Shown piece after piece: positions 5,814 to 13,398 of a DNA stretch of 32,096 nt. The position numbers and the translations under genes are program-made. The stretch's first letter is position 1. The number at the start of each line of letters is the position of its first letter. The stretch covers positions 1-32,096 of the forward strand of contig RFGH01000154.1 in assembly GCA_003696675.1 (NCBI GenBank), written 5' to 3'. This DNA comes from Planctomycetota bacterium. GTDB taxonomy: Bacteria; Planctomycetota; Phycisphaerae; Phycisphaerales; UBA1924. Below the pieces are notes generated by a model. The model was not told the origin of the DNA. It made no database searches and saw only the letters and a list, made by a program, of their open reading frames with translations.

Positions 5814-6077
5814 TCAGGCGATGCTGAGCTGGGCACCATGCTCGGTGTTCTGGACCGAGAGGGTGCGGCCTTCGAGTTTTTCGCACAGATGCGGCTCGAT
5901 GCACAGGACTGTGCGGCCGTCGTGGTCGAAGGTCCGGTCGGCATCGGCCGGTGTATCGGGGGCGAGCCCGATGCCCTGGGCGCCGGCGATGAGGCGGATG
6001 GCCTTGTCTTCGGGGATGTTGTTGTCGTTGATAAGGGTGGCGAGGTGGGCCTTGGCGTCTTCGGTGACTGTGAGCAT
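5814..6077 (-). CDS. HesB/IscA-like small protein lacking the usual cluster cysteines
   Basis: 87 aa. Start at 6077 (MLTVTEDAKAHLATLI) with AAGGA about 6 nt upstream; the longer frame to 6152 adds an unrelated basic stretch. The pattern follows the HesB/A-type Fe-S carrier domain: VTEDAKAHL, then IRLIAGAQGIGL, then a D-x-x-F-D-x-x-GR strand and LEGRTLSV. A-type carriers use one Cys near the first strand and a C-x-C near the C-terminus; here the only Cys are in VLCIEPHLCEKL, and the C-terminal C-x-C is replaced by HGAQLS. It is therefore probably not a standard cluster carrier. Confidence 0.7.
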   Translation of the reverse strand: MLTVTEDAKAHLATLINDNNIPEDKAIRLIAGAQGIGLAPDTPADADRTFDHDGRTVLCIEPHLCEKLEGRTLSVQNTEHGAQLSIA

Positions 6078-6243
6078 GAGGGTCCTTCCGTGAAGCGCGG
6101 GATGCGCGGTGACGGCCACGGCGCGACGGGTGCGCGGCGGCACGAACTCCATGAGGCACCGTAGCGTCGGGGCAGGGCAAGTCCAGAAAGCGATGAATGT
6201 GGCGGTTTGGAAGGAGATAGGGCGGTTTTCGTGTGCGCTCGCG

Positions 6244-7098
6244 CTAACGCTTCCACCCTGTGGCGACGGCCGCGACGACCCAGGCGGCGCACTGCGTCAA
6301 CGCGATCGTCGCGCCGGGGGGCCAGTCAAGCCAGACACTGAGCACGATGCCCGCGGCGATGGTGGCGGCGGCGATCAGGGTGCTGAGCGCGAAGGCGGGC
6401 ACGAGCGAGCGGGTCAGACGCAGGGCGGTGGCGCCCGGGAGCACGAGGATGGCCGTCGCGAGGACCACGCCGGCGACCTGTACCGCGAGAACGACGGCAC
6501 CGGCCAGCAGCACGAGGAGTGTGGTCGCGATGCGGGCGGTGTTCAGCCCGGCCGGGGCGCACGCCTGTTCGTCGAACGCCCAGAGCACCAGCGGACGGCG
6601 GAACCAGAAGAGCAGGGCGGCGATCAGGGCGGTGACGCCCGCGGTGGTCCAAGCGCCGGCGGGCGAGATCGCGAGCAGTTCGCCGAACAGGACGCCCTCG
6701 ATCGAGGGCAGCGGGCCGGCGCCCGACTCGCGGGCGTGCTTTCCGGCGAGCCGATAGAGCACGAAGCCGAGGGCCATCGATGCGGTCATCACGATCCCGA
6801 TGGCGGTATCGGTTCGTCGCTGGGTGCGCTGGGCGAGGTGCGAGACGAGCAGGCCCGATCCGATGGAGAAGGCCGTGACGATCAGTGTGCGGGCCACGGA
6901 GTCGATTCCCCGGGTGGAACCGAAGCCGAGCACGGCGGCCAGGCCGACGCCGCCGAAAGCCGCGTGCGAAACACCCTGCCCGACGAAGGCCAGACGCTTG
7001 AGAACCACCAAGGGCGAGAGCAGCCCGCCAATGAGGGCGACGAGCATCGCGACGATGATGCCCGGGATGAAGAACCCGAGTTGATCGAGGAGGGTCAC
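6244..7098 (-). CDS. znuB: Zinc/manganese ABC transporter permease
   Basis: 284 aa. GTG start at 7098, fixed by AGGAGG 8 nt upstream and by a 4-nt GTGA overlap with the ATPase gene. Highly hydrophobic, with about eight predicted membrane segments. It carries the ABC-3 family pattern: an N-terminal FFIPGIIVAMLVALIGGLLSPLVVLKRLAFVGQGVSHAAFGGVGLA region with the G-x-x-x-SHA-x-x-G signature typical of metal permeases, and later FDEQACAPAGLNTARI. Last gene of znuA-znuC-znuB. Zinc is the likeliest substrate given the His-rich binding protein; manganese is possible. Confidence 0.92.
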   Translation of the reverse strand: MTLLDQLGFFIPGIIVAMLVALIGGLLSPLVVLKRLAFVGQGVSHAAFGGVGLAAVLGFGSTRGIDSVARTLIVTAFSIGSGLLVSHLAQRTQRRTDTAIGIVMTASMALGFVLYRLAGKHARESGAGPLPSIEGVLFGELLAISPAGAWTTAGVTALIAALLFWFRRPLVLWAFDEQACAPAGLNTARIATTLLVLLAGAVVLAVQVAGVVLATAILVLPGATALRLTRSLVPAFALSTLIAAATIAAGIVLSVWLDWPPGATIALTQCAAWVVAAVATGWKR

Positions 7099-7979
7099 GC
7101 GTTTCCCTCCTTCTTGGGATCGTGATGGTTGCAGCAGCCTGATCCGGCGGCCTGCTCTGTCGTCGGGGGTGCGTGGGTCGGATCGTCGCAGTCCGCGGCG
7201 GCGTGGGCATCGATGTGCAGATGACCGAAGACGGCTTGGACATCGTGAGCGAAAACCTCCGCCAGGATGGCGGGCGTGAGGCCGCTGGGCGCGTCGTGGA
7301 AATGAACGGACCGATGCAGGCACGCGACACGGTCGGAGCCGGCGGCGATCGCGCGGAGATCGTGCGAGACCGTGATGATGGTGATGCCCAGCTCGGCGTG
7401 CAGCTTGTTGATCAGGTCCGCGAATCGGTGCTGACCGGCGGCATCGACACCCACGGTGGGCTCGTCCAGGACGAGCAGGCGGGGCCTGGTGGCGATGGCC
7501 CGGGCGATCATCGCGCGCTGGAGTTGTCCCCCCGAGAGCGCCCCGATCGGGCGGTTGGCCAGATCGGTCATGCCGACGAGCGCAAGCGACTCGTCGGCGG
7601 CTGTCTCCGCGGCACGGTCGCGCAGCCTGAACCGCCCGGCACGCAGCGCGAGCGGCATCGCCACGGCCTGCCGTACCGAGATCGGAAAGTCGAGTTCTGC
7701 GGTCAGACGCTGGGGCAGATAGCCGATCAGCCCGCGGCGGCGTGCGTCGGCTGGGGTGGTCCCGAGCACGGTGATCGATCCGGTGTCCGGCTCGATCAAC
7801 CCGAGGATGAGTTTGACGAGGGTGGATTTCCCGCCGCCGTTCGGGCCGAGCACACCGAGCCGTGAGCCGACGGGCACGGCCATCGAGATGTCACGCAGAG
7901 CCTGGACGGGCTGATCGCGCAGGCCACGGGCGGGGTAGGCGAAACTGACGCGATCGAGTTGGACGGCGTGTTCTGGCAT
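7095..7979 (-). CDS. znuC: Zinc/manganese ABC transporter ATP-binding protein with Cys/His-rich tail
   Basis: 294 aa. ATG at 7979, one nt after the znuA stop. ABC motifs: Walker A GPNGGGKST (45-53), Q-loop YLPQR (Gln90), signature LSGGQLQRA (148-156), Walker B LLVLDEPT (168-175), switch His in TVSHD (about 206). It energises metal import with the permease downstream. The last ~45 residues extend past the ABC fold and are rich in His, Cys and Asp (GHLHIDAH, DCDD, GSGCCNHHD), probably a metal-binding or sensing tail. Translation is coupled to znuB by a GTGA overlap. Confidence 0.92.
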   Translation of the reverse strand: MPEHAVQLDRVSFAYPARGLRDQPVQALRDISMAVPVGSRLGVLGPNGGGKSTLVKLILGLIEPDTGSITVLGTTPADARRRGLIGYLPQRLTAELDFPISVRQAVAMPLALRAGRFRLRDRAAETAADESLALVGMTDLANRPIGALSGGQLQRAMIARAIATRPRLLVLDEPTVGVDAAGQHRFADLINKLHAELGITIITVSHDLRAIAAGSDRVACLHRSVHFHDAPSGLTPAILAEVFAHDVQAVFGHLHIDAHAAADCDDPTHAPPTTEQAAGSGCCNHHDPKKEGNA

Positions 7980-7980
7980 C

Positions 7981-8955
7981 TCAGCCGTCCGCCGGCTCTT
8001 CGCCGGGCTGCTCGGCGTCTTCGGACGCAGGCGGCTCGGCACCGGGACCTTGCAGCGAGAGCCCTCGGACGAGGTAGTCGAGGTTGGCGTACATGAGCGT
8101 GAACCAGTCTTCGCTGCCCACGGGATCGAGCCGGATGAGTTCGAGTCCCATTTCTTCAGCCAGCCGGCGGGGCAGCGCGTCGGAGAACTGCGGTTCGATA
8201 AAGATCGCTTTGGCTCCCGAGACACGGACGGCCTCGGCAGCGCGGGCCAGGTCGCCCGGGGTGGGTTCGACCGACGAGACCGGGCGGAGCACCTGGGCGA
8301 TCGAAAGCCCATAGCGGTCGGCGATGCGTCGGAACGCGTCGTGGTGCGTGATGATCGACCGGCCGGCGAAGGGGGTCAGCCGCTGCTCGTAAGTGGCATC
8401 GACGGTGGTGATCGCAGCGGTCAGCGTCTTGAGATATGAAGCGTGTTCGGGGCGGGCCAGTCCACGCTGCGCCAGGTCGGCATCGAGCGCGTTGACGAAG
8501 GTCAGCATGAGCTTGGGATCGAGCCAGAGGTGGGGATCGACGGCGTGCGAGTGATCGTGGTCGGCGTGGTCATGGTCGTGGTCGTGAAGATCACCCGTGT
8601 CGATCTCGAGCGCGGCGGCCATTTCGAACACCCGATCACGCGGCGTCTGTCTCTCGATGGCCCGGGCGATGGCCGGCTCGAGGATCGGACCGACGGTGAT
8701 CACTAAATCGGCCGTGGCGAGGGCGGCGGCGTCGGACGGGGTGAGCTGGTAGCCGTGCGGTGACACCCCGGCGGGCACGATCGGACGCACATCCACCCCC
8801 GGCCCGACCAGCGGGGTGACCAAGGTCACGAGGGGGGCGACCTCGACAAGCACTACCCGGGGCCCCTGCGGCTTGGACCGGGAGCAGCCCGGGATCAGGG
8901 CGGCTAGGAGCAGGGCGAGGCAGGCGGTGGCCGCGAAGAGTGGGCGGGGGCTCAT
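7981..8955 (-). CDS. znuA: Zinc/manganese ABC transporter substrate-binding lipoprotein
   Basis: 324 aa. Start at 8955 gives a lipoprotein signal ending LIPGC (acylated Cys24); the frame is open to 8997, but that part would precede the signal. Cluster A-1 features: metal-ligand His67 in GVSPHGYQLTP, His142 in DPHLWLDP, His205 in ITHHDAF and Asp279. A His/Asp-rich loop (DLHDHDHDHADHDHSHA, 122-138), typical of zinc-specific members, sits before the second ligand. The C-terminal ~25 residues are acidic and Pro-rich. First gene of the operon. TACAAT lies 6 nt before the ATG. Confidence 0.93.
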   Translation of the reverse strand: MSPRPLFAATACLALLLAALIPGCSRSKPQGPRVVLVEVAPLVTLVTPLVGPGVDVRPIVPAGVSPHGYQLTPSDAAALATADLVITVGPILEPAIARAIERQTPRDRVFEMAAALEIDTGDLHDHDHDHADHDHSHAVDPHLWLDPKLMLTFVNALDADLAQRGLARPEHASYLKTLTAAITTVDATYEQRLTPFAGRSIITHHDAFRRIADRYGLSIAQVLRPVSSVEPTPGDLARAAEAVRVSGAKAIFIEPQFSDALPRRLAEEMGLELIRLDPVGSEDWFTLMYANLDYLVRGLSLQGPGAEPPASEDAEQPGEEPADG

Positions 8956-8958
8956 GTT

Positions 8959-8977
8959 GAGATTGTATTCGCAACTC
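8959..8977 (-). promoter_or_regulatory. znuA -10 element within an imperfect inverted repeat
   Basis: TACAAT (8967-8962) ends 6 nt before the znuA ATG with no SD, which fits a leaderless mRNA. It lies inside an imperfect inverted repeat, GAG-A-TTG (8959-8965), 6 nt, CAA-CTC (8972-8977). A repressor such as Zur could bind here and block RNA polymerase; I do not recognise a named box. Confidence 0.35.
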
Positions 8978-9064
8978 GGGGGCCGGAGTTCGGGCATTCG
9001 GGGTCTGGAATGAGGCTCCGGCGCTTTCCGGGCGGGGACGGCGGGCGTAGAGTTGGAGCCTGAT

Positions 9065-9137
9065 GGGGCGGTAGCTCAGTTGGTAGAGCGCATCGTTCGC
9101 AATGATGAGGTCAGGGGTTCGAATCCCCTTCGCTCCA
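9065..9137 (+). tRNA. tRNA-Ala (anticodon CGC)
   Basis: A 73-nt cloverleaf: acceptor GGGGCGG pairing with TCGCTCC, D arm GCTCAGTTGGTAGAGC, anticodon stem CATCG/TGATG with loop TTCGCAA (anticodon CGC, reading GCG), T arm AGGGG-TTCGAAT-CCCCT, discriminator A. The G3-U70 pair, the alanine identity element, is present. CCA is not encoded. TAGAGT at 9048-9053 may be the -10. Confidence 0.96.
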
Positions 9138-9145
9138 CTCGGAAC

Positions 9146-9181
9146 ACGCCCCGGGCCCACGCCCGGGGCGTTGTCGTTTTT
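9146..9181 (+). terminator. Rho-independent terminator after tRNA-Ala
   Basis: CGCCCCGGGC (9147-9156), loop CCAC, GCCCGGGGCG (9161-9170), extended by an A-T pair, then TTGTCGTTTTT. It starts about 9 nt after the tRNA, so it also marks the end of the precursor. Confidence 0.88.
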
Positions 9182-9198
9182 GGCGGTCGAACCGAGAA

Positions 9199-9228
9199 CG
9201 CCGGTCGGCACGGGGGTGCCGACCGGCG
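9199..9228 (-). terminator. Hairpin downstream of the PEP-CTERM-like gene
   Basis: A 13-bp perfect stem (9199-9211 with 9216-9228) with a 4-nt loop lies about 58 nt beyond the stop of the minus-strand gene at 9286. The T-run on the minus strand is poor (TTCTCGG), so this may be a transcript-end stabiliser rather than an intrinsic terminator. Confidence 0.4.
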
Positions 9229-9285
9229 CGGAGGAGAGAAGAGAACACAGGGGTCAGGTCAGGGAAACGGGCCGAGCGGAGGGGC

Positions 9286-10566
9286 TCAGTGGGCACGCCG
9301 GCGGCGTGCGGCCAGCAGCCCGCCGGCCCCGATCAGGGCGAGGGTCCCAGGACTTGGGACGGCCGCGCTGAACAGCCGCACCGAACCGTCGGCCAGGGTC
9401 AGGGTTCCGGCGACGGTCAGCCCGTTGGAGGACACGGCGGTTACGCTCGTGAAGCTGACCCCGTCGAGCCCCGAACTGCCGAGGTTGTCCAGGACGCTTG
9501 AAAGGGTCCGGGCCGCGTAGGACCCGTCGCTCTGCCGGACCCAGAGCATTGCGACGGACGAGCCGTCGGTGTGGAGCGAAGATCCGCCGATCAGTGAGCC
9601 GTCGGCGGACATGGCCGTCGGGACGCCGTCATCGTCCGAGTCGGGGTCGAGCCAATCGAGCACATGCAGCGAAGACGATGCAACATCAAAGGCCACGAGG
9701 CTGGCGGTGCCGTCGGACGACACGCAGCGTGCCAGCGCGGTTGAGCCGTCGTCACAGACACTGACAAAGGAGGAGCTGGCGTAGGCATCGAGGTTGCTGG
9801 TATCGGCGAGCTGGCCGTCGGTCCAAAGGCAGGCACGCTGGCTGAACTCTTCGGGGGTCATATCGAGGCTGTTGGCGCGATCGATCCGCCCGCGGGTTCC
9901 GACCACGATCCGTCCGTCAGAGGAGGCGTCGCGGGCAAAGGAGAAGTCGCTGAGCGGGTCCATCTGGAGGAGCGTGGGCGGGGAGACGCTCGATGAAGAG
10001 GAGACATCCCAGGAGCAGGCGGCCAGGTCCGGGCGTCCGTCGCCGTCGAGGTCGGCCACCGTCGAGCCGAACACGCGGCGTCCTTCGCTTGTGGAGGCGG
10101 TGAAGGTGAAGGCGCCGGTGTACTGGCCGTCGTCAGAGGTGATGTGCAGCGGGGAAGAGGAAGGGGAGGTCCAGAGCGAGGAGCCCGGGATGGGCCCGCT
10201 GACCTGGGCGCAGGCCTCGACGAAGAGGCTGCCGCCCGAGCCCCCGCCGCCCGTGGAAGCGGACGAGATCAGGACATCGCGGAGCCTGATGTCGTAATAG
10301 TCGCCTGTGGGCGAGGTGGAGCCGGGCAGCGAACTGGCGACGCCGTCGGCCCAGGTCCATGTGTGATAGCGGAGGGCGCCGGAGCTGTCGGCGACTTGGG
10401 CGGATATGACCAGCCCACTGCCATCGTTGGTGACGGCGTCGCAACGGAACGGGGAGGTGGTGATGATGTTCGGCTCGAACACGAAGACACTGAGGTTGTC
10501 TGCGTGTGCGGCGCCGGCGAGGATGGTCAGGGCGAGGGCGGTGACGACGGTGTTCTGCGCGTTCAT
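9286..10566 (-). CDS. Exported PEP-CTERM-like protein with HAF-type repeats
   Basis: 426 aa. Signal peptide MNAQNTVVTALALTILAGAAHA before Asp23. The C-terminus VPSPGTLALIGAGGLLAARRRR has the PEP-CTERM layout: a short Pro motif (PSPGT in place of PEP), one hydrophobic helix and an Arg cluster, used for sorting by an exosortase that is not in this window. The body is rich in Ser, Asp and Gly and has repeated units such as SSDGRIVVGT, SSDGTASLVAFD, MSADGSLIGGSS and VSSNGLTVAGTLTLADGS, like HAF repeats predicted to form beta-propeller blades. Surface or extracellular; function unknown. The gene stands alone. SD is weak. Confidence 0.8.
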   Translation of the reverse strand: MNAQNTVVTALALTILAGAAHADNLSVFVFEPNIITTSPFRCDAVTNDGSGLVISAQVADSSGALRYHTWTWADGVASSLPGSTSPTGDYYDIRLRDVLISSASTGGGGSGGSLFVEACAQVSGPIPGSSLWTSPSSSPLHITSDDGQYTGAFTFTASTSEGRRVFGSTVADLDGDGRPDLAACSWDVSSSSSVSPPTLLQMDPLSDFSFARDASSDGRIVVGTRGRIDRANSLDMTPEEFSQRACLWTDGQLADTSNLDAYASSSFVSVCDDGSTALARCVSSDGTASLVAFDVASSSLHVLDWLDPDSDDDGVPTAMSADGSLIGGSSLHTDGSSVAMLWVRQSDGSYAARTLSSVLDNLGSSGLDGVSFTSVTAVSSNGLTVAGTLTLADGSVRLFSAAVPSPGTLALIGAGGLLAARRRRAH

Positions 10567-10595
10567 TGGTGGATCCCCACGGAGTGATCGGCCTG

Positions 10596-10703
10596 TTTCT
10601 GGAGAGGCCGGGTTCGGTTCGGGAGGCCCGCATCGGGCCCCCTCTCCGTAGGGAGCGAGAGCATTTCTGGAAACACACGCGTTCGTCGCAAATTTTCTGG
10701 AAA
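10596..10703. promoter_or_regulatory. Repeated TTTCTGGAAA boxes upstream of the PEP-CTERM-like gene
   Basis: Two identical near-palindromic decamers, TTTCTGGAAA, at 10664-10673 and 10694-10703 are exactly 30 bp apart, about three helical turns. A third partial copy, TTTCTGGAGA, is at 10596-10605. They lie between ccoS and the start at 10566 and fit a dimeric regulator bound on one face of the DNA. The 174-nt gap holds no gene. Confidence 0.45.
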
Positions 10704-10740
10704 TGTGCCTCCAGGGCTCTGGACGGGGATTTTGACCTGC

Positions 10741-10905
10741 TTACCCCTTGGAACGGGGGGTGGGCTCATCGTCGTCGAAGACGGCCCGCAGGGGGGGCGT
10801 GTCGAGGTCGTCGAACTGCCCGCCTTTGGCGGCGCGGATGAACGCCCAGACGCCGAGTGCGGCGAGCAGGAGGGCGACAGGCAGCATGAGCAGAACGACG
10901 GACAT
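10741..10905 (-). CDS. ccoS: cbb3 oxidase maturation protein CcoS
   Basis: 54 aa. ATG at 10905, TAA at 10743-10741. The sequence fits CcoS/FixS: an N-terminal membrane helix (SVVLLMLPVALLLAALGVWAFIRAAKGGQFDDL), where W-x-F-x-x-x-x-x-x-GQ-F-D-D-L is the family signature, then a short acidic tail (DTPPLRAVFDDDE). In other bacteria CcoS is needed to insert heme and copper into the catalytic subunit. Last gene of the operon, 32 nt after ccoI. Confidence 0.9.
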   Translation of the reverse strand: MSVVLLMLPVALLLAALGVWAFIRAAKGGQFDDLDTPPLRAVFDDDEPTPRSKG

Positions 10906-10937
10906 GTGGGTGGAAGAGACGAAGAGACGGAGAGAGA

Positions 10938-13397
10938 TTAGGAGCCGAGGCGTTGCGCGGCTCGCATGGGTCGCATGGCGAGGGCGACGACGGTGAGGGA
11001 GCTGAGGGGCATGAGGACGGCGGCGGTGAGCGCATTGAGATGGCCGGCCATCGCGATCGCGCCGACCGTCGCGTTGTATATGACGCTGAGGATCAGGCAG
11101 AGGCGCATCGTCCGCTTGGTGTGGCGCGCCAGGTCGACGAGATCGGCGAGCGGTTGCACGCCGGGTTTGGCGAGATAGATATCCGCGGCTTCGAGCGACG
11201 CCTCGGCGCCGCCGTGGACCGCCACACCAACGGTGGCGGCCGCGAGCGCGGCGGCGTCGTTCACGCCGTCGCCAACCATGACAACCGGGGACGACGACTC
11301 TCGCGAAAGGGAGGTGATGAGGTCGGCCTTGGCTTCGGGTGTCATGCGTCCGTCGGCGGTTGAGACACCGACCTGATCCGCGACGCGCTGAACGATTGAA
11401 GGATCGTCGCCCGAGGCGATGCGGACGGACCAGCCAAGCCGCTTGAGATGATCGATGGCATCGCGCGAGTCCTCGCGGACCGCGTCACCGATGGCGAACA
11501 CGCCAACTCCCACACCTTCGGCGAAGACAGCGACGGGTGTGAGGCCCCGCGTCAGGGTTGCGGCCACGGCGTTGGTATCCAGGCAGCCCGGAGCAACTTC
11601 GGCGATGAACTCGGGCGAACCGATGGCGCAGCATGCTCCCGCAAGCGAGGACCGGATGCCCTTGCCGGGGACATGGACCGGGGCGGCATCGAGCATCGCC
11701 GGCTCGGCCCCGTCGGCGTATTCGACGATCGCACGGGCGAGGGGGTGGGCGGAACGGGCTTCAAGGGCCGCGGCGATGGGGATGAGTTCGGTCGGGCCGC
11801 TGTAGGAGGCGACGCTGGTGCGGGCGTGGGTGATGGTGCCGGTCTTGTCGAGGACGAGGCGGCCGGGTTTGCTGAGGGCTTCGAGGGCGGCGGCGGATTT
11901 GACGAGCGCGTGGCTCCGCGCGGCGCGTCCGAGTGCGACGGACATGGCCATCGGGGTGGCGAGGCCGAGGGCGCAGGGGCAGGTGACGATGAGCAGCGCG
12001 GTGGCGTGCTCGAGGGCGGTGGAGGCGTCGGCGCGGAGCGTCCAGAGGACCGTCGTCGCGATCGCGAGGGTGATGACCACCAGAACGAACACACCGGCGA
12101 TGCGGTCGGCGAGTTGCACGATGGGCGCCTTGCGTTCGGAGGCATCGGCGACCAGACGCATCAGCCTGGCGACACGGGTGTGCTCGCCGGCGGCCTGCAC
12201 GAGGACTCGGATGAGCGAGGCGGTGTTGATCGAGCCGGCGGGGACGGGCGAGCCGGTGGTCACAGTCACCGGGCGGGACTCGCCGGTGAGCAGTGAGGCG
12301 TCGATGGCGGAGTCGCCCTGGGTGACGATACCGTCGGCGGGGATGGCCTCGCCGGGGGCGACTTCGACGGTGCAGCCTGGGGTGACAGACTCGATGGGAA
12401 CGCGCCGGGTAGAGCCGTCCTCAGCGACGAGGGTGGCACTGGTGGGCGTGAGCGTGAGCATCAGCCCGACCTGGTCGGCGGCGGTGCGCTGCTGGCGGTG
12501 CTGCACCCAACGACCGACGAGAAGAAGAAATGTGAGCACGGCCAGAGAATCGAAGTAGATCTCGCCGGCGCCGCGGACGGTATTGACGACACCCCAGATG
12601 CCCCCCACCGCCAGAGCGAGGGCGATGGGCAGATCGAGATGGGCGGTGCGTGTGCGGAGGGCGGCGATGGCCCCGCGGAAGAAGACACGCCCGGGCCAAG
12701 CGAGGCTGAGCACGCCCAGCCCCATGGAGATCCAGCGGAACACGGTCTCCCAGAACGGATCGATGCCGGCGAGCTGGCCGCCGTAGAGAGCCACGGCCAG
12801 CAGCATGACGTTTCCTGCGATGGCCCCGGCAACCGCGACGCGGATGAGGAAGGCGCGATCCTCGCGGGTGCGGGCGTCACGGGCGGCCTGGCCCCGGGCG
12901 GGATGGACGGGGTAGCCCAGCGAATCCAAGGCCCGGGCGATCTGCGAGAGCCGTGCCTTTTCTGGATCGAAGCGCACGCGGGCGATGCGCGTGCGGACAT
13001 GGACGCGGGACTCGGTGACGCCCGGGACGACGCGGGGGAGGCGCTCGATGAGCCAGACGCAGGCGGCGCAGTGCACGCCCTCGAGCAGCAGCTCGGTCTC
13101 GCAGAAGCCGTCCTCGTCCGTGCGCAAGGCGGCCTGCTGGAAGGCGGGGTCGTCGAGTTCGTCATAGCGAGCGCCGGTGGTCTTCGGGGGTTCGCGGCGG
13201 GTGTCGGCGGCATCGCGGACGCGGTAGTACTGCTCCAGCCCGCCGGAGCGGAGCACGCCGAAGACGGTTCGGCAACCGGAGCAGCAGAACTGGTGCTCGG
13301 CCCCGTCCTCGATCATGCCGGGGGGCACCGGAAGCTGGCAGTGGTCGCACAGCGTCTGCTCGCGGCGGGCGGTCTGGGCGATGCTGGTGGCGGTCAT
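10938..13397 (-). CDS. ccoI: Copper-exporting P1B-type ATPase for cbb3 oxidase assembly (CcoI/FixI)
   Basis: 819 aa. It pumps Cu(I) out of the cytosol to supply CuB of the oxidase. In order: an N-terminal Cys cluster (C17-x2-C20 and FCCSGC, 38-42) typical of FixI-like members, a heavy-metal domain with GVHCAAC (Cys110, Cys113), membrane helices, the actuator TGES in LLTGESRPVTV, the ion-path motif CPC (473-475), phosphorylated Asp517 in LDKTGT, an HP motif in ARSAHPLARAI and GDGVNDAAAL near the end. All catalytic residues are present. The ATG follows the safE-type gene's stop with a single nt between. The operon position supports CcoI over a detoxifying CopA. Confidence 0.92.
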   Translation of the reverse strand: MTATSIAQTARREQTLCDHCQLPVPPGMIEDGAEHQFCCSGCRTVFGVLRSGGLEQYYRVRDAADTRREPPKTTGARYDELDDPAFQQAALRTDEDGFCETELLLEGVHCAACVWLIERLPRVVPGVTESRVHVRTRIARVRFDPEKARLSQIARALDSLGYPVHPARGQAARDARTREDRAFLIRVAVAGAIAGNVMLLAVALYGGQLAGIDPFWETVFRWISMGLGVLSLAWPGRVFFRGAIAALRTRTAHLDLPIALALAVGGIWGVVNTVRGAGEIYFDSLAVLTFLLLVGRWVQHRQQRTAADQVGLMLTLTPTSATLVAEDGSTRRVPIESVTPGCTVEVAPGEAIPADGIVTQGDSAIDASLLTGESRPVTVTTGSPVPAGSINTASLIRVLVQAAGEHTRVARLMRLVADASERKAPIVQLADRIAGVFVLVVITLAIATTVLWTLRADASTALEHATALLIVTCPCALGLATPMAMSVALGRAARSHALVKSAAALEALSKPGRLVLDKTGTITHARTSVASYSGPTELIPIAAALEARSAHPLARAIVEYADGAEPAMLDAAPVHVPGKGIRSSLAGACCAIGSPEFIAEVAPGCLDTNAVAATLTRGLTPVAVFAEGVGVGVFAIGDAVREDSRDAIDHLKRLGWSVRIASGDDPSIVQRVADQVGVSTADGRMTPEAKADLITSLSRESSSPVVMVGDGVNDAAALAAATVGVAVHGGAEASLEAADIYLAKPGVQPLADLVDLARHTKRTMRLCLILSVIYNATVGAIAMAGHLNALTAAVLMPLSSLTVVALAMRPMRAAQRLGS

Positions 13398-13398
13398 G

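Noticed and set aside
4812-6164. 450-codon plus-strand ORF
   Set aside because: Antisense to the dehydratase and HesB-like genes, which show full family motifs; Gly/Ala/Asp-rich shadow.
9065-9181. Integration site at tRNA-Ala
   Set aside because: No integrase gene, no direct repeat of the tRNA 3' end and no change in gene style nearby; an ordinary terminator follows.
10938-13397. General copper-detoxification ATPase CopA
   Set aside because: The FixI-type N-terminal Cys cluster and the position between the SafE-type gene and ccoS in a cco operon fit CcoI better.
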